DNA of 64,000 nucleotides, from the NCBI GenBank assembly GCA_946811695.1, contig OX328124.1, positions 86,146,030 to 86,210,029 of the forward strand, in the 5' to 3' direction. This DNA comes from Gonocerus acuteangulatus. Its lineage: Eukaryota; Arthropoda; Insecta; Hemiptera; Coreidae. The position numbers and the translations under genes were made by a program. This document shows positions 35,600 through 61,620 of this stretch, one piece after another; position 1 is the stretch's first letter; every line of letters starts with the position of its first letter. The notes beneath the pieces were generated by a model that saw nothing but the letters and a program-made list of their open reading frames with translations, made no database searches and was not told the origin of the DNA.

Positions 35600-36496
35600 G
35601 GTGATTAGGGGACGCAAGAACAGTGCTTGCAGTATTTATCGATTTGGAAAAACGCTTTTGATCGTGTATGGCGGCGTTATATTATTGATCGCCTAGAGGA
35701 AATAGGGATACAGGGGCACATGCTGGCATTTATCATCAATTATTTGAAAGAAAGGACTTTTCAAGTTCGGTGTGGTTCTGTTCTATCTCAAGAATTCAAG
35801 CAAGAAGACGGTGTTCCTCAAGGCGGGGTACTGTCTGCACTTCTTTTCTCTATTGCTATCAGTCCCGTTCTCCGTCACAGTGATTTACCAGTTAAATCCA
35901 TGTTATACGCCGACGAATTAGTTATATATCTTGCGGACAAGTCGGTTGTTGACTTATATGAAACAATGCAACAGAATTTGGACAAAATCAGTAATTGGTT
36001 TCTAAATCGTGGCTTTCGCATCTCTCCCTCAAAAACTTAAAGTATATTGTTTACAAGAAGGAAAGTTAGTGAACAACTCAATCTGCGAATTAACGATCAA
36101 ATAATCCAAAATAAAGATATCGTTCGTTATTTGGGTGTATTATTTGATAGATCTTTAAATTGGGTTGCCCATATTAAATCTTTGAAAAATAATTGCAATA
36201 GGTCTTTAAATCTGCTGAAATGCCTTACTAACACATCTTGGGGTTCTGATAGGAAACGTATGATGACATTATACCGGAGCTACATAAGATCAAAAATCGA
36301 CTACGGGTGTATAGCATATGATTCCGCTTCCCCGAGAGTATTAAACATGATAGAGAGTATCCATAACTCAGGCCTGAGATTGGTGACTGGTGCATTTCGG
36401 TCTAGTCCTGTGATCAGCGTGTGTGCTGAGGCAGGAGAACCTCCGCTTCAATATCGACGAATGTTCCTGGCAGTTTCCTTTTATTATAATGTTCTT
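35600..36496 (+). pseudogene. LINE reverse transcriptase, C-terminal two thirds, inverted segment
   Basis: Begins TVLAVFIDLE (motif A), frameshifts at about 35650, then continues AFDRVWRRYIIDRLEEIGI, FQVRCGS, GVPQGGVLSALLFSI (motif B) and SMLYADELVIYL (motif C, with YADD changed to YADE). A TAA at 36038-36040 follows SPSKT, and the frame resumes SILFTRRK, IVRYLGVLFDRSLNW, RSYIRSKIDYGC and GLRLVTGAFRSSP to FYYNVLE. The last ORF residues (SVL) belong to the flanking target duplication. Frameshift, stop and active-site change make it non-functional. Confidence 0.88.
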
Positions 36497-36509
36497 GAGT
36501 CGGTTCTTT

Positions 36510-36782
36510 AACCTGCGTTGAAGCTAATACGTAAGTACCAATTTCAATTTATTTTATTTAGTTACTAATTATTTAATGTAAAGGATGGGGCAAAGAAAGC
36601 ATTCGTTTAAATTCTTGTATAAGTATGATATAATCGTCTTAGATCCGGCTGCAAGATTTTTATTTCGTAAATTATTTGAACAACATCTATTTTTTTTCAT
36701 ACATTTATGAATAACTGTGCACATTTTTGCCAGATTGTCAAAATTTGGTAGCATGTTTATATAGAATATGAATAATTAATTT
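36510..36782. other. Unassigned
   Basis: No recognisable feature between the LINE and the next SINE. Confidence 0.4.
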
Positions 36783-36831
36783 TCCGTCGGCGCGAATGGC
36801 TTAGGAGCAGGTGCGCCATAATAAAAAAAAA
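36783..36831 (+). mobile_element. 5'-truncated SINE tail
   Basis: TCCGTCGGCGCGAATGGCTT, then AGGTGCGCCATAAT and an A-run. A diverged copy of the common SINE tail. Confidence 0.6.
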
Positions 36832-37069
36832 CTTATTTGTTCGTAACATTTTTACGTTATGATGTACATTCGACTCTTATGTATCAAATTCAAGCTAATA
36901 TTTTTTTTCTGCATGTTAGACTCGGGTTGCCAATGTAAAAGTGGCCGAAAATAAGGGTTCTCTGCTGTTAAAAATAGCAGAACTGTTGCGCATGCGTTGG
37001 TAGCTAGTGTTCTCAAAGTCACCCAACTCAATTAAACAGTGTTACTGGGGTTTTAACCATGTACACCAG

Positions 37070-37345
37070 GGCGCATCTGTTTTGAGTTGAACGTTGAGAG
37101 GGGGCAAGCCAATTTTAGCAGGAATGTCTTCGGAACGAATATAACTGTATTTTATGTATGCACAAATTGAAAAAGTCCCGAAACATATTTTTTTGTAAAT
37201 GTGTACAAATTGCGCTTTTTTTGTACTTCATTCGCTCATAACTCTAAAAGTATTCTTTCCAGAGATTTTCGCAAGGCCTGAAATTTGTAATGCCATTTCC
37301 TATAATGGTCCATTATTTATAAATTTAATATTTAATTGCTTGTTT
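37070..37345 (+). repeat. Partial copy of the 8.8-10.2 kb repeat
   Basis: GGGCGCATCTG, AACGTTGAGAGGGGGCAAGC, AGGAATGTCTTCGGAACGAA and ATGCACAAATTGAAAAAGTC parallel the repeat at 9680-9800. Confidence 0.55.
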
Positions 37346-38539
37346 GCAAATGCTTATAGGTAGATGCACTGAAATGTTTTTTTTTGTTTTTTTTTTTCAA
37401 TTAATTTTTTTATTGGTGATTACATTCAGTATATGAATACACGTTTATACGTCAGCATGTAGAAAAATACGTTCACTAGACGAAATTTATACATTTATAA
37501 AATAATATTAAATATTATATATTAATTTATTTGATCAAAAATATAAGACTATCTGTTGTAAAAGTCTAACAACTTACTTTCGTGACATTTTCATGATTAG
37601 TTAGTTTCATTTACTTCAATAGATACATCTATTGAAGTAAATTGGTGATGAGGCATAAATTAAATAAAGAAAACCATGAATATAATGTGGACTATGAAGT
37701 AGACTTGCCAAAGGAAATATGCAAAAGTCTATCCCGCGACAGAAGTAAATGTAAATGAATGTTAACTCTCTGTCTCCTAGAGAGAATATCTGATTCTAGA
37801 AGGAGTGTGGGTGCAGGAGCATGTGGGTTTGATATTCTAATTTATGTAGATATCTTCAATCAATTGTGGATTAGACAAGGCCACCACGTAAGACTTACCG
37901 TACAACCCGCCCTCTTCTACTAAATTAATTGTGCTGGGATTTTAAACTGAACCTCTTAGTTTTAGGTAAAAGTGTTACATTAAACGTTTTACTACTGCTT
38001 ATTCAGACAATATAAATTGAGCAAAATTTGACCCATAAATGAACGGATGTCCATTTTTTTTTTTTTTTCATAACACATTTTAATCCCTTGTCATAAAAGC
38101 ATCCGGAGTCAATGCAGTAACCTCACGATTCAAAAATACTTTCGAAACCACCCGCCATCGTCGTCAGTGTTTAATGATTACGACTGCACACCCTAGCAAC
38201 CCTCTAGCGTGCAGAGAACCTTGTGAGCTCTACCTGATGATACAGCTCGCTCATGAAACCTCTCTGTCATCCTACATTGATTTTTTAAGCTGGTTTTACT
38301 TTTTTGGGGTGCTCAGACTGCTAGGGTTATTAGCACAATCTTTAAACTTCACAGTCTTTAACATTTTTCTGATAAAATTTATGAAATTTGAGTTCTTTCT
38401 AAAGCGGTTGTGTGAGCTTCTTCCTACCTCGACATCCTCATTATCTGACGATGCCAATGTGAGAAACATTTGTACCATAAATAAAAATTGGAGATACAGG
38501 CCAACATCAATATTGATATAACTTAAATGTTGGTTTTAT
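37346..38539. other. Unassigned stretch
   Basis: Homopolymer T runs at about 37378 and 38057. The 115-codon frame 38174-38521 has no recognisable domain. No element ends are visible. Confidence 0.35.
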
Positions 38540-38551
38540 TAGTCTCTACTC

Positions 38552-38900
38552 GGGGGCGAGGTTAGCTCAGCGGTAGAGCACTGGATTCATATGCTAGAGG
38601 ACCTTAGTTCAAATCCCGACGAAGCAATTAAGATTTTTTATTCTAGTGTCTTCCTTCATGGGTTGAATTCGGACTCCCTGATCGTCCCTAGGCCATCCCA
38701 GCCTTTAATTAATTTATGAATGGGTACCTTGGTGCTAATGACTCTAGCAGTCGAAGCAGCAAGGGGAAATCAGGCGGCCGGAGCATAGACTGGCCACAAT
38801 ATCTCCCTAGTGTGCCGTATGGTCATGAATCAAGATACCTCTACAGTATCTGCCACACAGGGCCCTCGTGTCCTGTTACGGATTGATTTTTTTTTTTTTT
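38552..38900 (+). mobile_element. tRNA-derived SINE (349 bp) with 12-bp TSD
   Basis: The head GGGGGCGAGGTTAGCTCAGC carries an A box (TAGCTCAGCGG) and a B box (AGTTCAAATCC). A long body is followed by a T-run (38886-38900). TAGTCTCTACTC flanks both ends (38540-38551 and 38901-38912). Unlike the other SINEs, the 3' end is T-rich, so it belongs to a different SINE family. Not a working tRNA gene, because the acceptor stem has no 3' partner. Confidence 0.85.
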
Positions 38901-38923
38901 TAGTCTCTACTCATCCAAAGAAT

Positions 38924-38931
38924 GTAATGAC
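38924..38931. repeat. 8-bp TSD of the hAT element (GTAATGAC), left copy
   Basis: Identical to 41290-41297. Confidence 0.9.
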
Positions 38932-39507
38932 TAGAGCCCGGAAGTTAGGCAAAATGCCTTTTTTTATCTGAATGGATATATTGAAGAATCAGATAGAAAT
39001 AAATATGTTTCAGTGCATTTAGGAAGTGTAAAGACAATTTTTATTTTGCCTTTTTTGCTTATTTTGACTATTTTAAGATTTAATGCCTTTTTTACTATTT
39101 TTTTCTGGGGTTTAAACATTTTAAAAAGCACCGTTCATCGAAGACAAAAAAGTTTGCACAATTTAAATTACATATATCCGTCACAAATATCTATTCGAGA
39201 GCTCATTTTCCCAACCCATGGATTTAACCTCTATAAATAACAGATCCTTCCTTAGTAGAAGGAATGATGAAGCATAATGAATACCAGGATAGAGACAGGA
39301 TGAGAGAAGTACGTCACTTCTTCTTCCTCACACCCCTTTTGCTGTGACGATGGTTAGTTAACTGGTACTCCGGATTTCAAAATACTAAGATATTGCAGAG
39401 GAAGGGAGGAAATAACTTCCCTCTAACAGGACAATTATAAAATAAGCTGTTAGTCTACTGTTGAACTTCTTAAAGACAGCTCGTGTGTTCGTTCTCACTT
39501 ATTTATC

Positions 39508-40980
39508 ATGCCGAAAGTTTCCTCGTTGCGTGGTAAATTACATAGCTATGTTCGCGAATTCGGTTCGGATTTACTTTCTACTGATGGAGCTATACTCTTC
39601 TGCAAAGTCTGTGAAAAATCTATCAATCACGATAAAAAGTATTTTATTACTCAACATTTCGCAACAACGAAACAAAAATCTAGGATAAATACTGTTGGTC
39701 CTAAGATTCATTTAATTGCAACAGCAGTTACAACATCCAGCAGGCAATCTCAGTTTTCCCTGGATCTATGCAAAGCTTTCTTAGACTCAGGAATTCCGTT
39801 CTGGAAACTGGAAAATCAATCCCTCAGGACATTTCTGCAAAAGTACACTAAAGAAGAGGTTTCATCAGAATCCACGTTAAGAAAAACGTATTTAAATATC
39901 ACCTTTGAAGAGACGATGCAGAGGATTCGACTCAGAGTTGCAGAAAAGAAGATCTGGATCTCCATTGATGAAACTACGGATGCAATGGGACGTTACATAG
40001 CCAATGTTATCATTGGAACCATGGAAGCAAAGCAAACTGACTTATCATCAGTATATCTTTTGACGACAGAGGAGATGGAGAGAGCAAATGGTACCACATT
40101 GGAACAGTTGTTTACCAATTCACTAATGCTACTCTGGCCGGACGGAATACGGCATGATGATGTCCTACTTTTTGTCACAGATGCAGCACCTTACATGAAA
40201 AAAACAGCTAAAGCCTTACGAGTTCTCTTTCCTAAAATGCTCCACCTCACTTGTCTAGCACATGGCCTCCACAGAATCGCTGAAGAGATAAGAAGTTTGT
40301 ATCCTCACGTGGATAAATTAGTTTCTAAAGCCAAGAAAATCTTCCTAAAATCACCCTCTCGAATCCGGGTTTTTAAGGACATAGCACCAGAGCTGGCTTT
40401 ACCTCCTCAGCCAGTTCTTGCCAGATGGGGAACCTGGATCTCAGCAGTAATATATTACTGCAACAACTTGGACAAGATACGTGAGTTCATGCAGTATCAG
40501 TAAACGAAGTTAGTTCAGTTTGCGAGGTAAAAAGTTGCTGGACCAAGAAGATTGCTTAGCAATGATCTGGCATTTATAAAAGCACATTATAGTGTGATAC
40601 CGGAAGCAATCTTGAAGTTGGAGAAAAGAGATGATTCGCTGGTATCATCTATGAGGATATTCGAAGATGCTGTAAATCAACTGCTCCAAGCACCAGGAGA
40701 AAAAGGAAAGAGTGTCAGTGAAAAAGTTAAACGTGTTCTGAGTGCTAATGTGGACATCGAAAAAATTAAGAACATTCGTAATGTTCTGAAAGGCGAAAAT
40801 TCTGTTTTAACTGGCATGTGTCCTTTCGATGTAGCTTGTTTCAAATTTGCGCCTATCACTTCAGTGGAAGTAGAACGTTCCTTTTCCATGATGAAAAACA
40901 TTCTTTCTGACAAGCGTCTGTCTATGACAGTTGATACTTTAAAAAAGCATCTTGTTGTAGCTTGTAATCAGGGAAAGTAA
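39508..40980 (+). pseudogene. hAT-family transposase with two in-frame stops
   Basis: Starts ATG with KLHSYVREFG, then LFCKVCEKSINHDKKYFITQ and HF, a BED/CGBP1-like zinc-finger region. The central DDE-type region includes IWISIDETTDAMGRYIANVI (first Asp), LFVTDAAPYMKKTAKALR (second Asp) and HLTCLAHGLHRIAEEIR. In-frame TAA codons occur at 40501 and 40528. The same frame resumes from about 40552 to a C-terminal dimerisation domain, CFKFAPITSVEVERSFSMMK, then SDKRLSM. Only two nonsense changes in about 490 codons suggest fairly recent death. It sits inside well-preserved hAT ends, so its identity is firm. Confidence 0.92.
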
Positions 40981-41009
40981 GAGTAAGTACAGTATTTAAA
41001 ATGCACCTT

Positions 41010-41289
41010 TTAATTGATAATTAGGAATGAGATTCCTCTTTGCCTTCACTCCTTGTAAATACCTATTTTAATTAAAGTACTTTTATGTATTTCAAGTGCC
41101 TTTTTGCCTGCCTATTTTAACCAAAATTAAATGCCTAACTTCCGGGCTCTAATAATGAGTAAGATTCATCTTTGCCTTCACTCCTAATAAATGCCTATTT
41201 TAACTAATGTACTGCCTATTTTCAGTATTTTAACTGCCTTTTTGCCTGCCTATTTTAACCAAAAATAAATGCCTAACTTCCGGCCTCTA
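41010..41289 (+). repeat. Tandem duplication of the hAT 3' terminus
   Basis: Unit 1 (about 41020-41151) and unit 2 (about 41152-41289) share TTTGCCTTCACTCC, TGCCTTTTTGCCTGCCTATT and ATGCCTAACTTCCGG in the same order. Both end in the terminal inverted repeat. Confidence 0.85.
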
Positions 41290-41297
41290 GTAATGAC

Positions 41298-42491
41298 TAT
41301 TATACATAATAACATGAAGAAAGTCTAAAGATTTAGCAGTTACATACTTGTAGCCGAGCACGTCAACAATTTAACGACTCTCACTAAACTTGCTAGAAGT
41401 ATATATCACATCATTTAACAAAACTACAGCTTCTCTGATTTTTTTTCTCTTTTTCTATCTTTTTTATTTTTTATTATTACCATTTCCAAAATTATATTTA
41501 TTTTCTTTATGTATGATTATGACGATTCATTCATTATTTTGTCTAAACATTTTAAGCTAAATCCCCCTAATTACAGCCCAGAAAAACCAATAAATAATAA
41601 TACTTACTGTTTGTCAGAACAAATAATGACCTGAAATTTCAACGATTTTTCTTATGTAGGCAGATGGTCAATAAAAAAAAGTCAAAATTAATACGAAAGT
41701 CAATTTATTTAAACGGCTATGCATGTTTCGCAATGCCACTTCAAGTACACCCTAACTTGGGCGAATCGTCGTTGTGGCGTGGCCCAGGTAGCGGAAGGTT
41801 TGTCTACGATCTCTTAGCCTCAACTTATTTATTAAAGCTCCTGGAGATGCGAAAAATGTAAAGACACTATAATCTTAACTTTGCATTTACTGTTAAATTT
41901 GACTTTCACCTCCCACTTATGCAAGAAAATTAATACTGATAAATGTTGGGTTACTTTAATTTTGTACTGAGCTGATGTTAAACCTCCTGACACTCTATAC
42001 TAACCAAGCCCACACATACGACCGTCAAGTGGACTGTTTCAAGTCCCTTTCTTCTCCCCAACTTAGGTCCGTGTACTTTCGAGGGCCCAGTGAACAATTA
42101 GTTGAGCGAAGGTTGTGGCATCCGTATCGACCAGCAACTTTGTCGTTCAGGGTTGAACTTCTAACTTAGCAACCCCCCCCCCCCCCTCTTCCTCTCATCC
42201 CAACTCACCGTGCTAATTATCAACAAAAACAACCTTATTATTTATAGAGTTAGTTCGATACTAGATGCTAGTATCATTAAAGGTCTTACGTTGCAGAAAG
42301 TTGATATTGTTATGGAAATTTATGCATAGTTAGTAGTTTCTGCATTACTTCCGTTAACTTTAGTAGTGTTATCATTTCTAATAATATTTTTTCTATATTA
42401 TGTTGCAATAAATTATGTAAATTGTTTGTAGCTCTAAATTGTCATGCATATTGAATTGGGATATTTAAGCACCGTATAATATAATCATCAG

Positions 42492-42493
<2 letters not shown>
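41298..42493. other. Unassigned stretch downstream of the minus-strand gene
   Basis: Short frames (41664-41861, 41975-42169) have no recognisable product. A C-run lies at 42172-42185. Confidence 0.35.

Positions 42494-42560
<67 letters not shown>
42494..42560. repeat. (TA)n microsatellite
   Basis: Pure TA run. Confidence 0.95.
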
Positions 42561-42563
<3 letters not shown>

Positions 42564-43037
42564 TGTATGTTAATACATTTCATATTCTGGACTTGTAAAG
42601 TAACTGGTCATCAAATTTTAATAACGTACAATCAAACGGAAATCAATAAAAAAAATTAAGAACATTACCGAAGGAACCCCTTTTTATCAAATATAATTTC
42701 TCCATGAATAGTACTTTTCCTGTAAACCTTAGAACAAATGTATTATAGAATGTTAAAGACTCATCTACATAAAAATCGTAAAAAATTAATAGGCATACAT
42801 TTTCTACTATTACATTATGGAAATGAATAATTATTCTACTAAATGACGATAAACATGCAGTACACGCTAGCACAACAATATGTAAAATACATAACCATCA
42901 ATTGACCATGAGCTTACACGAACTAGGTAAAAAAAAATGAAAATAAATGTCATCGAAATCGATAAAGAAATAGATATTCCATTTGGAGTTCATTATACGA
43001 ATACAGGATTATTGGAGACTATTAATGTAAGAATATT

Positions 43038-43105
43038 CTTCTCAGATAATGTAAGCTTATCGCTAAAGTTGCGTAGCTCATAATTAATAAATAAATAAAT
43101 AAAAT
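43038..43105 (+). mobile_element. 68-bp 5'-truncated non-LTR insertion with 14-bp TSD
   Basis: Body ending GTTGCGTAGCTCATAATTAA, then (ATAA)n. AATGTAAGAATATT flanks both sides (43024-43037 and 43106-43119). The tail type matches 7755-7799. Confidence 0.75.
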
Positions 43106-43141
43106 AATGTAAGAATATTTTGTAATGAAAAAAAAACAACA

Positions 43142-43240
43142 AAAAAACAAGGCTTGTTGTCAAGTAAGAAAACTACTACAATTTTTTGACGAAAAAAAAA
43201 CAAGGCTTGTTGTTAAGTAAGAAAACTACTACAATTATGA
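43142..43240. repeat. Two tandem ~52-bp copies
   Basis: AACAAGGCTTGTTGTCAAGT...AAACTACTACAATT occurs at about 43147 and again at about 43199 with one base change. Each begins with the short palindrome AACAAGGCTTGTT. Confidence 0.8.
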
Positions 43241-43404
43241 ATAAATGATTTTTTACATTTTCATTAAAATTAGGTTTTAAACTTATAAAAAAATGTTCCA
43301 TAAGTACATAAATCAGATTAAAACACATTCAATCAGTCAATAAATCATACAAACAGTCAAAAATACTTTTAATTTATAAATAAATAGGTACATATTTGTT
43401 TTTA

Positions 43405-58256
<14,852 letters not shown>

Positions 58257-58299
58257 GCTGACCTACACTATGCAAACTCTTCGAAACATCTAATCGCGA

Positions 58300-58690
58300 G
58301 AAACTTATCATTTATTCTTATCTGCTTCCCCGTTTATCACACATGTCCGCCTTGTTTTTTGTAGTACCCGTTAAATTGGTATAAACTGAATTTTGATTGA
58401 TAAACTACGAAGAATCTGTTTACGCTGATAATAGTGAGCACATGCAATTTAGAAAAAAAAGGTGGGATTCTTCCTCGAAAATGTGTACAGAAGTAATATT
58501 GATAAACAGTTAATCTTCACTTCTTTAACTTCAAAACATGAGTACGAATACTTTTTTAGCGATTACAAATATTCAAATCATGATATAAGATTAATCTCTC
58601 TGCTAGGTTGTAGCTAGGATTTTTAGACTCAGGCTATGCTAATTAGGAACGTAGCAGTATTACATAAAACAAAGAAAGCTGTGACCAAGC
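58300..58690. other. Upstream flank of the acidic gene
   Basis: AT-rich. No TATA or initiator can be singled out. Confidence 0.3.
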
Positions 58691-58713
58691 GATATTTGCT
58701 CCATTTAAGAAAT

Positions 58714-58790
58714 CGACATAAATCTTGGCCATTAGCGCCAAAAAAAAGAAAAAAAAAAGAAAAAAAAAAAAAAAGAAAAAAAAAAAGGTA
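58714..58790 (-). mobile_element. SINE tail fragment beside an A/G-rich run
   Basis: CGACATAAATCTTGGCCATT then AGCGCC is the inverse of the SINE tail. The adjoining A-rich run (58741-58787) lies on the side that should be its 5' side, so the arrangement is rearranged or composite. Confidence 0.45.
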
Positions 58791-58974
58791 AATATAAAAC
58801 GTTTATATAATTAAAAGAATATATTAAAATATAAATTTACTACTTACAAAAACAACAAAAATAATTTGATTTTGGACCAAAGCAATTAGTTTTTTTTTTT
58901 AAATGGAAGAAAAAAATAAATGAATAACCATTTATAAAAAAAAATTAAAATAAAATATCTTACTACAGCCTTGG

Positions 58975-59225
58975 CTTGAGGTTTCGGGCTGCAGGTTCAT
59001 CAGTAGAAATAGCTTTGAAGTCTAGTGTGTGCCTGTCGTAATTTTTTGTTATTGTGTAGTTTCCAAGTAAGTCGAGTATCGAAGTGTAGTCCTAGGTAAC
59101 ACACTCCCTGGTCCTTCGGACACCAAGGAACTGGAAATCCATCCAATTGGATTTCTGGAATTTATTCGTTTAAAAACCTCCCAAGTAAAAATACTTTGCC
59201 TCACTCTTTGTTGAATTAAGGGACT
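58975..59225 (-). pseudogene. Jockey RT thumb fragment
   Basis: Minus strand, with frame changes: FPVPWCPKDQGVCYLGLHFD, TRLTWKLHN, then LRQAHTRLQS. This matches the VKYLG.HLDRRLTWK.HI motif after the RT palm in Jockey elements. The short fragment is disrupted. Confidence 0.5.
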
Positions 59226-61145
59226 ACTCACAAAAAAAGCTATAAGTAAACAGCTGTAACTTATTTAAATAAATAAAACTAAATATAAAATTAGATAAAT
59301 TTGATCTCAGAATCCATTTTCGAAGTAAACAAAGAAAAGCATACTTTTAATAACTACTTCAAAGATGAATTAGAGGAATACAATAATATTTAATAAAAAA
59401 AAGACGCGATTGAGAATCTGAACCTATAAGAAACGTAGCAATGTCTAAGTCAATCAACAAGACATCATCAGGATTTGGAAAAAAAGTAGTATCTGGCTGT
59501 TTTTAGGGATTAGACGGGTAGTTTATGTTCCGTATGAAGAAAGTCCATCTTAATATGGGTGGGAGTGGACTATACATGCAGTACTCCTTTGGCCAGTCAA
59601 GTGGAGCCACCAAAAGATGAAGGCTACAAATTATTTCGGGCATTAATAAAATACAGGGGAAATAAGAATATATAAACAACAAATATAAACGCTATATATG
59701 TATATATTTATTTAGATTAAATAAATAATATACAGCAACAAGTTTACCTAACAGGCATGAACAGGGGATGTAAGGTATTTAAAAAGATCATTTCATTAAT
59801 AAAATTCATTTTCATATTAATTTTTGATGAAAATGTAATTAAGTTCTTCGTTAGATTTAATAACATTCAATGGATTATGTGATGTAAAAACTTCACATAT
59901 TATCGACTTTAAGTATGGAACGGGAACCTCGATAAAGGTTAATTAAAAGTACATAAATTAAATAAAAAATAATTACAATTCAACGAATGAACTTGGCTGA
60001 CTTGTTCAAATTAAAAAATGATTATTTCAGTGATTTTTTTTTACATAACGGAACGGTCATTCAACTTTTATGGGTGGAATCTCACAGTATTTTTCAATTT
60101 GTATAATCAGAAATATATATAATCAGAGTTTTGGAGCTTACTTGAACGTTTTGCCATCTTCTTGAAAACAGTTTTGTTTAGCCTACTCGTGCTGTACACT
60201 AATATAAGGAAATTCCATGTGTATATCCAGAGCATTTATTCCATGTGAATCTAAATTTGATGTAGTAATATTGATAGATTGGAGTTTCTGATAACTTAAA
60301 TGGCGTTCGCTAAATTACCAAAGTAATTTAATCCAACATTTTCAAACCAAATCATTAATTGAAATCATTTGGTATCGGAATAATTAATTAAAATATTAAA
60401 GTCATTAAAGGATAAAGTTGGACAACACAATAATTAATTTATCCCAATATTGCAAGACTCCTCTGCTCTTCGAAGGAAGCAACCAATGAATTATTAATTG
60501 CTACAAAAGCTACTTACAACTTCGTTCTTATTGGAAATCAGTAAATCACAAAAGTTTGCAAGTTCCCTTGCCAAGCCCCTCAGCTCTGGCAACTAACCAG
60601 AAATAGACTAAATACGAGTTAATTAATCACACCATAACCCAATATTTCCAAAGATCCGTAAATAAATAGACGGATGGAATTGTTCCGCCATTTTATAAGA
60701 ACTGAGTGTTGCATTTTTAAAACCCTTATTATTAAATTAATTTTTTGAAACTAAAAAAAAAACTAATTGAGCAGTACTCAAATGTCAAGGAGGATCCAAA
60801 ATTCTTTAAATGAACTCCTGAACACCCAATGAACATTGGGCTTTCAAATTGACCTTAGAACTGGAAGAGATGAAGGAACTTTATGACATTTCTTCGCCAA
60901 CATGATCATCAATAAATCCAGCAGCCTATTCCACATCAACCTTGAAGCACTATTAATAATTATAAGTATTCACAGTTTTCGAGTGAATGTGATTAGTGTT
61001 GTGAAAATTGAGGATTTTCTTTTAATGATTATACGAACCAACACAAACCTTTTAATGGTTATTCGGAGCACTTCAAAATGTGTACATATTTTTTCCAATA
61101 TCCATTGTGCCAGAGAAAAGTTTCCCTTTGTTATGAATATTATTT
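59226..61145. other. Unassigned AT-rich stretch
   Basis: The frame 60902-61153 has no recognised domain. Nothing else was found. Confidence 0.35.
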
Positions 61146-61147
61146 TA

Positions 61148-61439
61148 CAGTAGACTCTCCCTAATCCGGCGTCGTCGGGACCGGGGTACAGTCGGATTAG
61201 AGGGAACGCCGGATTAGAGACTTCAGTTAGAAGTGGTCACTTATGTATTTAATTAATCAATCTGGCTAAACTCAGGCAAGTGACTTAGTACTAGAAACAT
61301 TTATTTTCCTAGTAGAAACACAAGTTCCTGGAAACATATATGTCTTCTTCGATTTCCATTCAATGAAATACCACGAAACAAATGATTGCCTAGCTAGAAA
61401 GGACCGATAAGAGAACGCGGGATAGGCGAGAGTCTACTG
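61148..61439. mobile_element. pogo/Tc1-like MITE, 292 bp
   Basis: CAGTAGACTCTCCCTAATCC at the left and GGGATAGGCGAGAGTCTACT then G at the right are inverted repeats, flanked by TA. A second, internal inverted copy of the left end (GTCGGATTAGAGGGAACGCC) lies just inside. Same family as 30958-31524. Non-coding. Confidence 0.85.
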
Positions 61440-61557
61440 TATTTTATATATTTTATTATTTTTTTTTAAATAGATATTTGATGATTTTCTCTTAATATTA
61501 ATAATATATCATAATATTTTATATATATATATTTAAAAAAAATCAAAATGAAATAAA

Positions 61558-61620
61558 TGAGCCATTAGCGCCGGGCTGTCTACAGGTTGCCAACTTTTTA
61601 TAATGCCAACAGCAAGTGGA
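61558..61620 (-). mobile_element. 5S-SINE fragment
   Basis: CCATTAGCGCCGGGCTGTCT, ACAGGTTGCCAAC and GCCAACAGCAAGTGG are the inverse of the tail, body and 3' end of the 5S head. The A-tail is missing on the left. Confidence 0.65.

Larger units (their letters stand above)
34129..36496 (-). mobile_element. Twin-primed (5'-inverted) non-LTR retrotransposon, 2.37 kb
   Basis: The 3' part of a LINE (RNase H, knuckle, GC-rich 3' UTR ending CAAACAAGAAATAA) lies on the minus strand. The upstream RT part lies on the plus strand. They meet head to head near 35580-35610. A perfect 13-bp direct repeat flanks the whole, showing one insertion event. In the un-inverted element the RT end (at 36496) would adjoin the RNase H start (at about 35578), exactly as twin priming predicts. 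The 5' portion (ORF1, endonuclease, N-terminal RT) is missing. RT, RNase H and tail are all frameshifted or stopped, so it is dead. Confidence 0.88.
38932..41289 (+). mobile_element. hAT transposon (CGBP1-like transposase), 2,358 bp, decayed
   Basis: Left end TAGAGCCCGGAAGTTAGGCA; right end TGCCTAACTTCCGGCCTCTA (one mismatch). Flanked by the perfect 8-bp duplication GTAATGAC. The interior carries a broken transposase (39508-40980). The last ~140 bp occur twice in tandem: an inner copy ending with the inverted repeat at 41132-41151 and an outer copy at 41270-41289. The outer end is the one adjoining the target duplication, so that end was used for this insertion. Confidence 0.92.

Noticed and set aside
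38552..38625. Plus-strand tRNA-like sequence with A and B boxes
   Set aside because: No matching acceptor stem; flanked by a TSD together with a long body, so it is a SINE head, not a tRNA gene.
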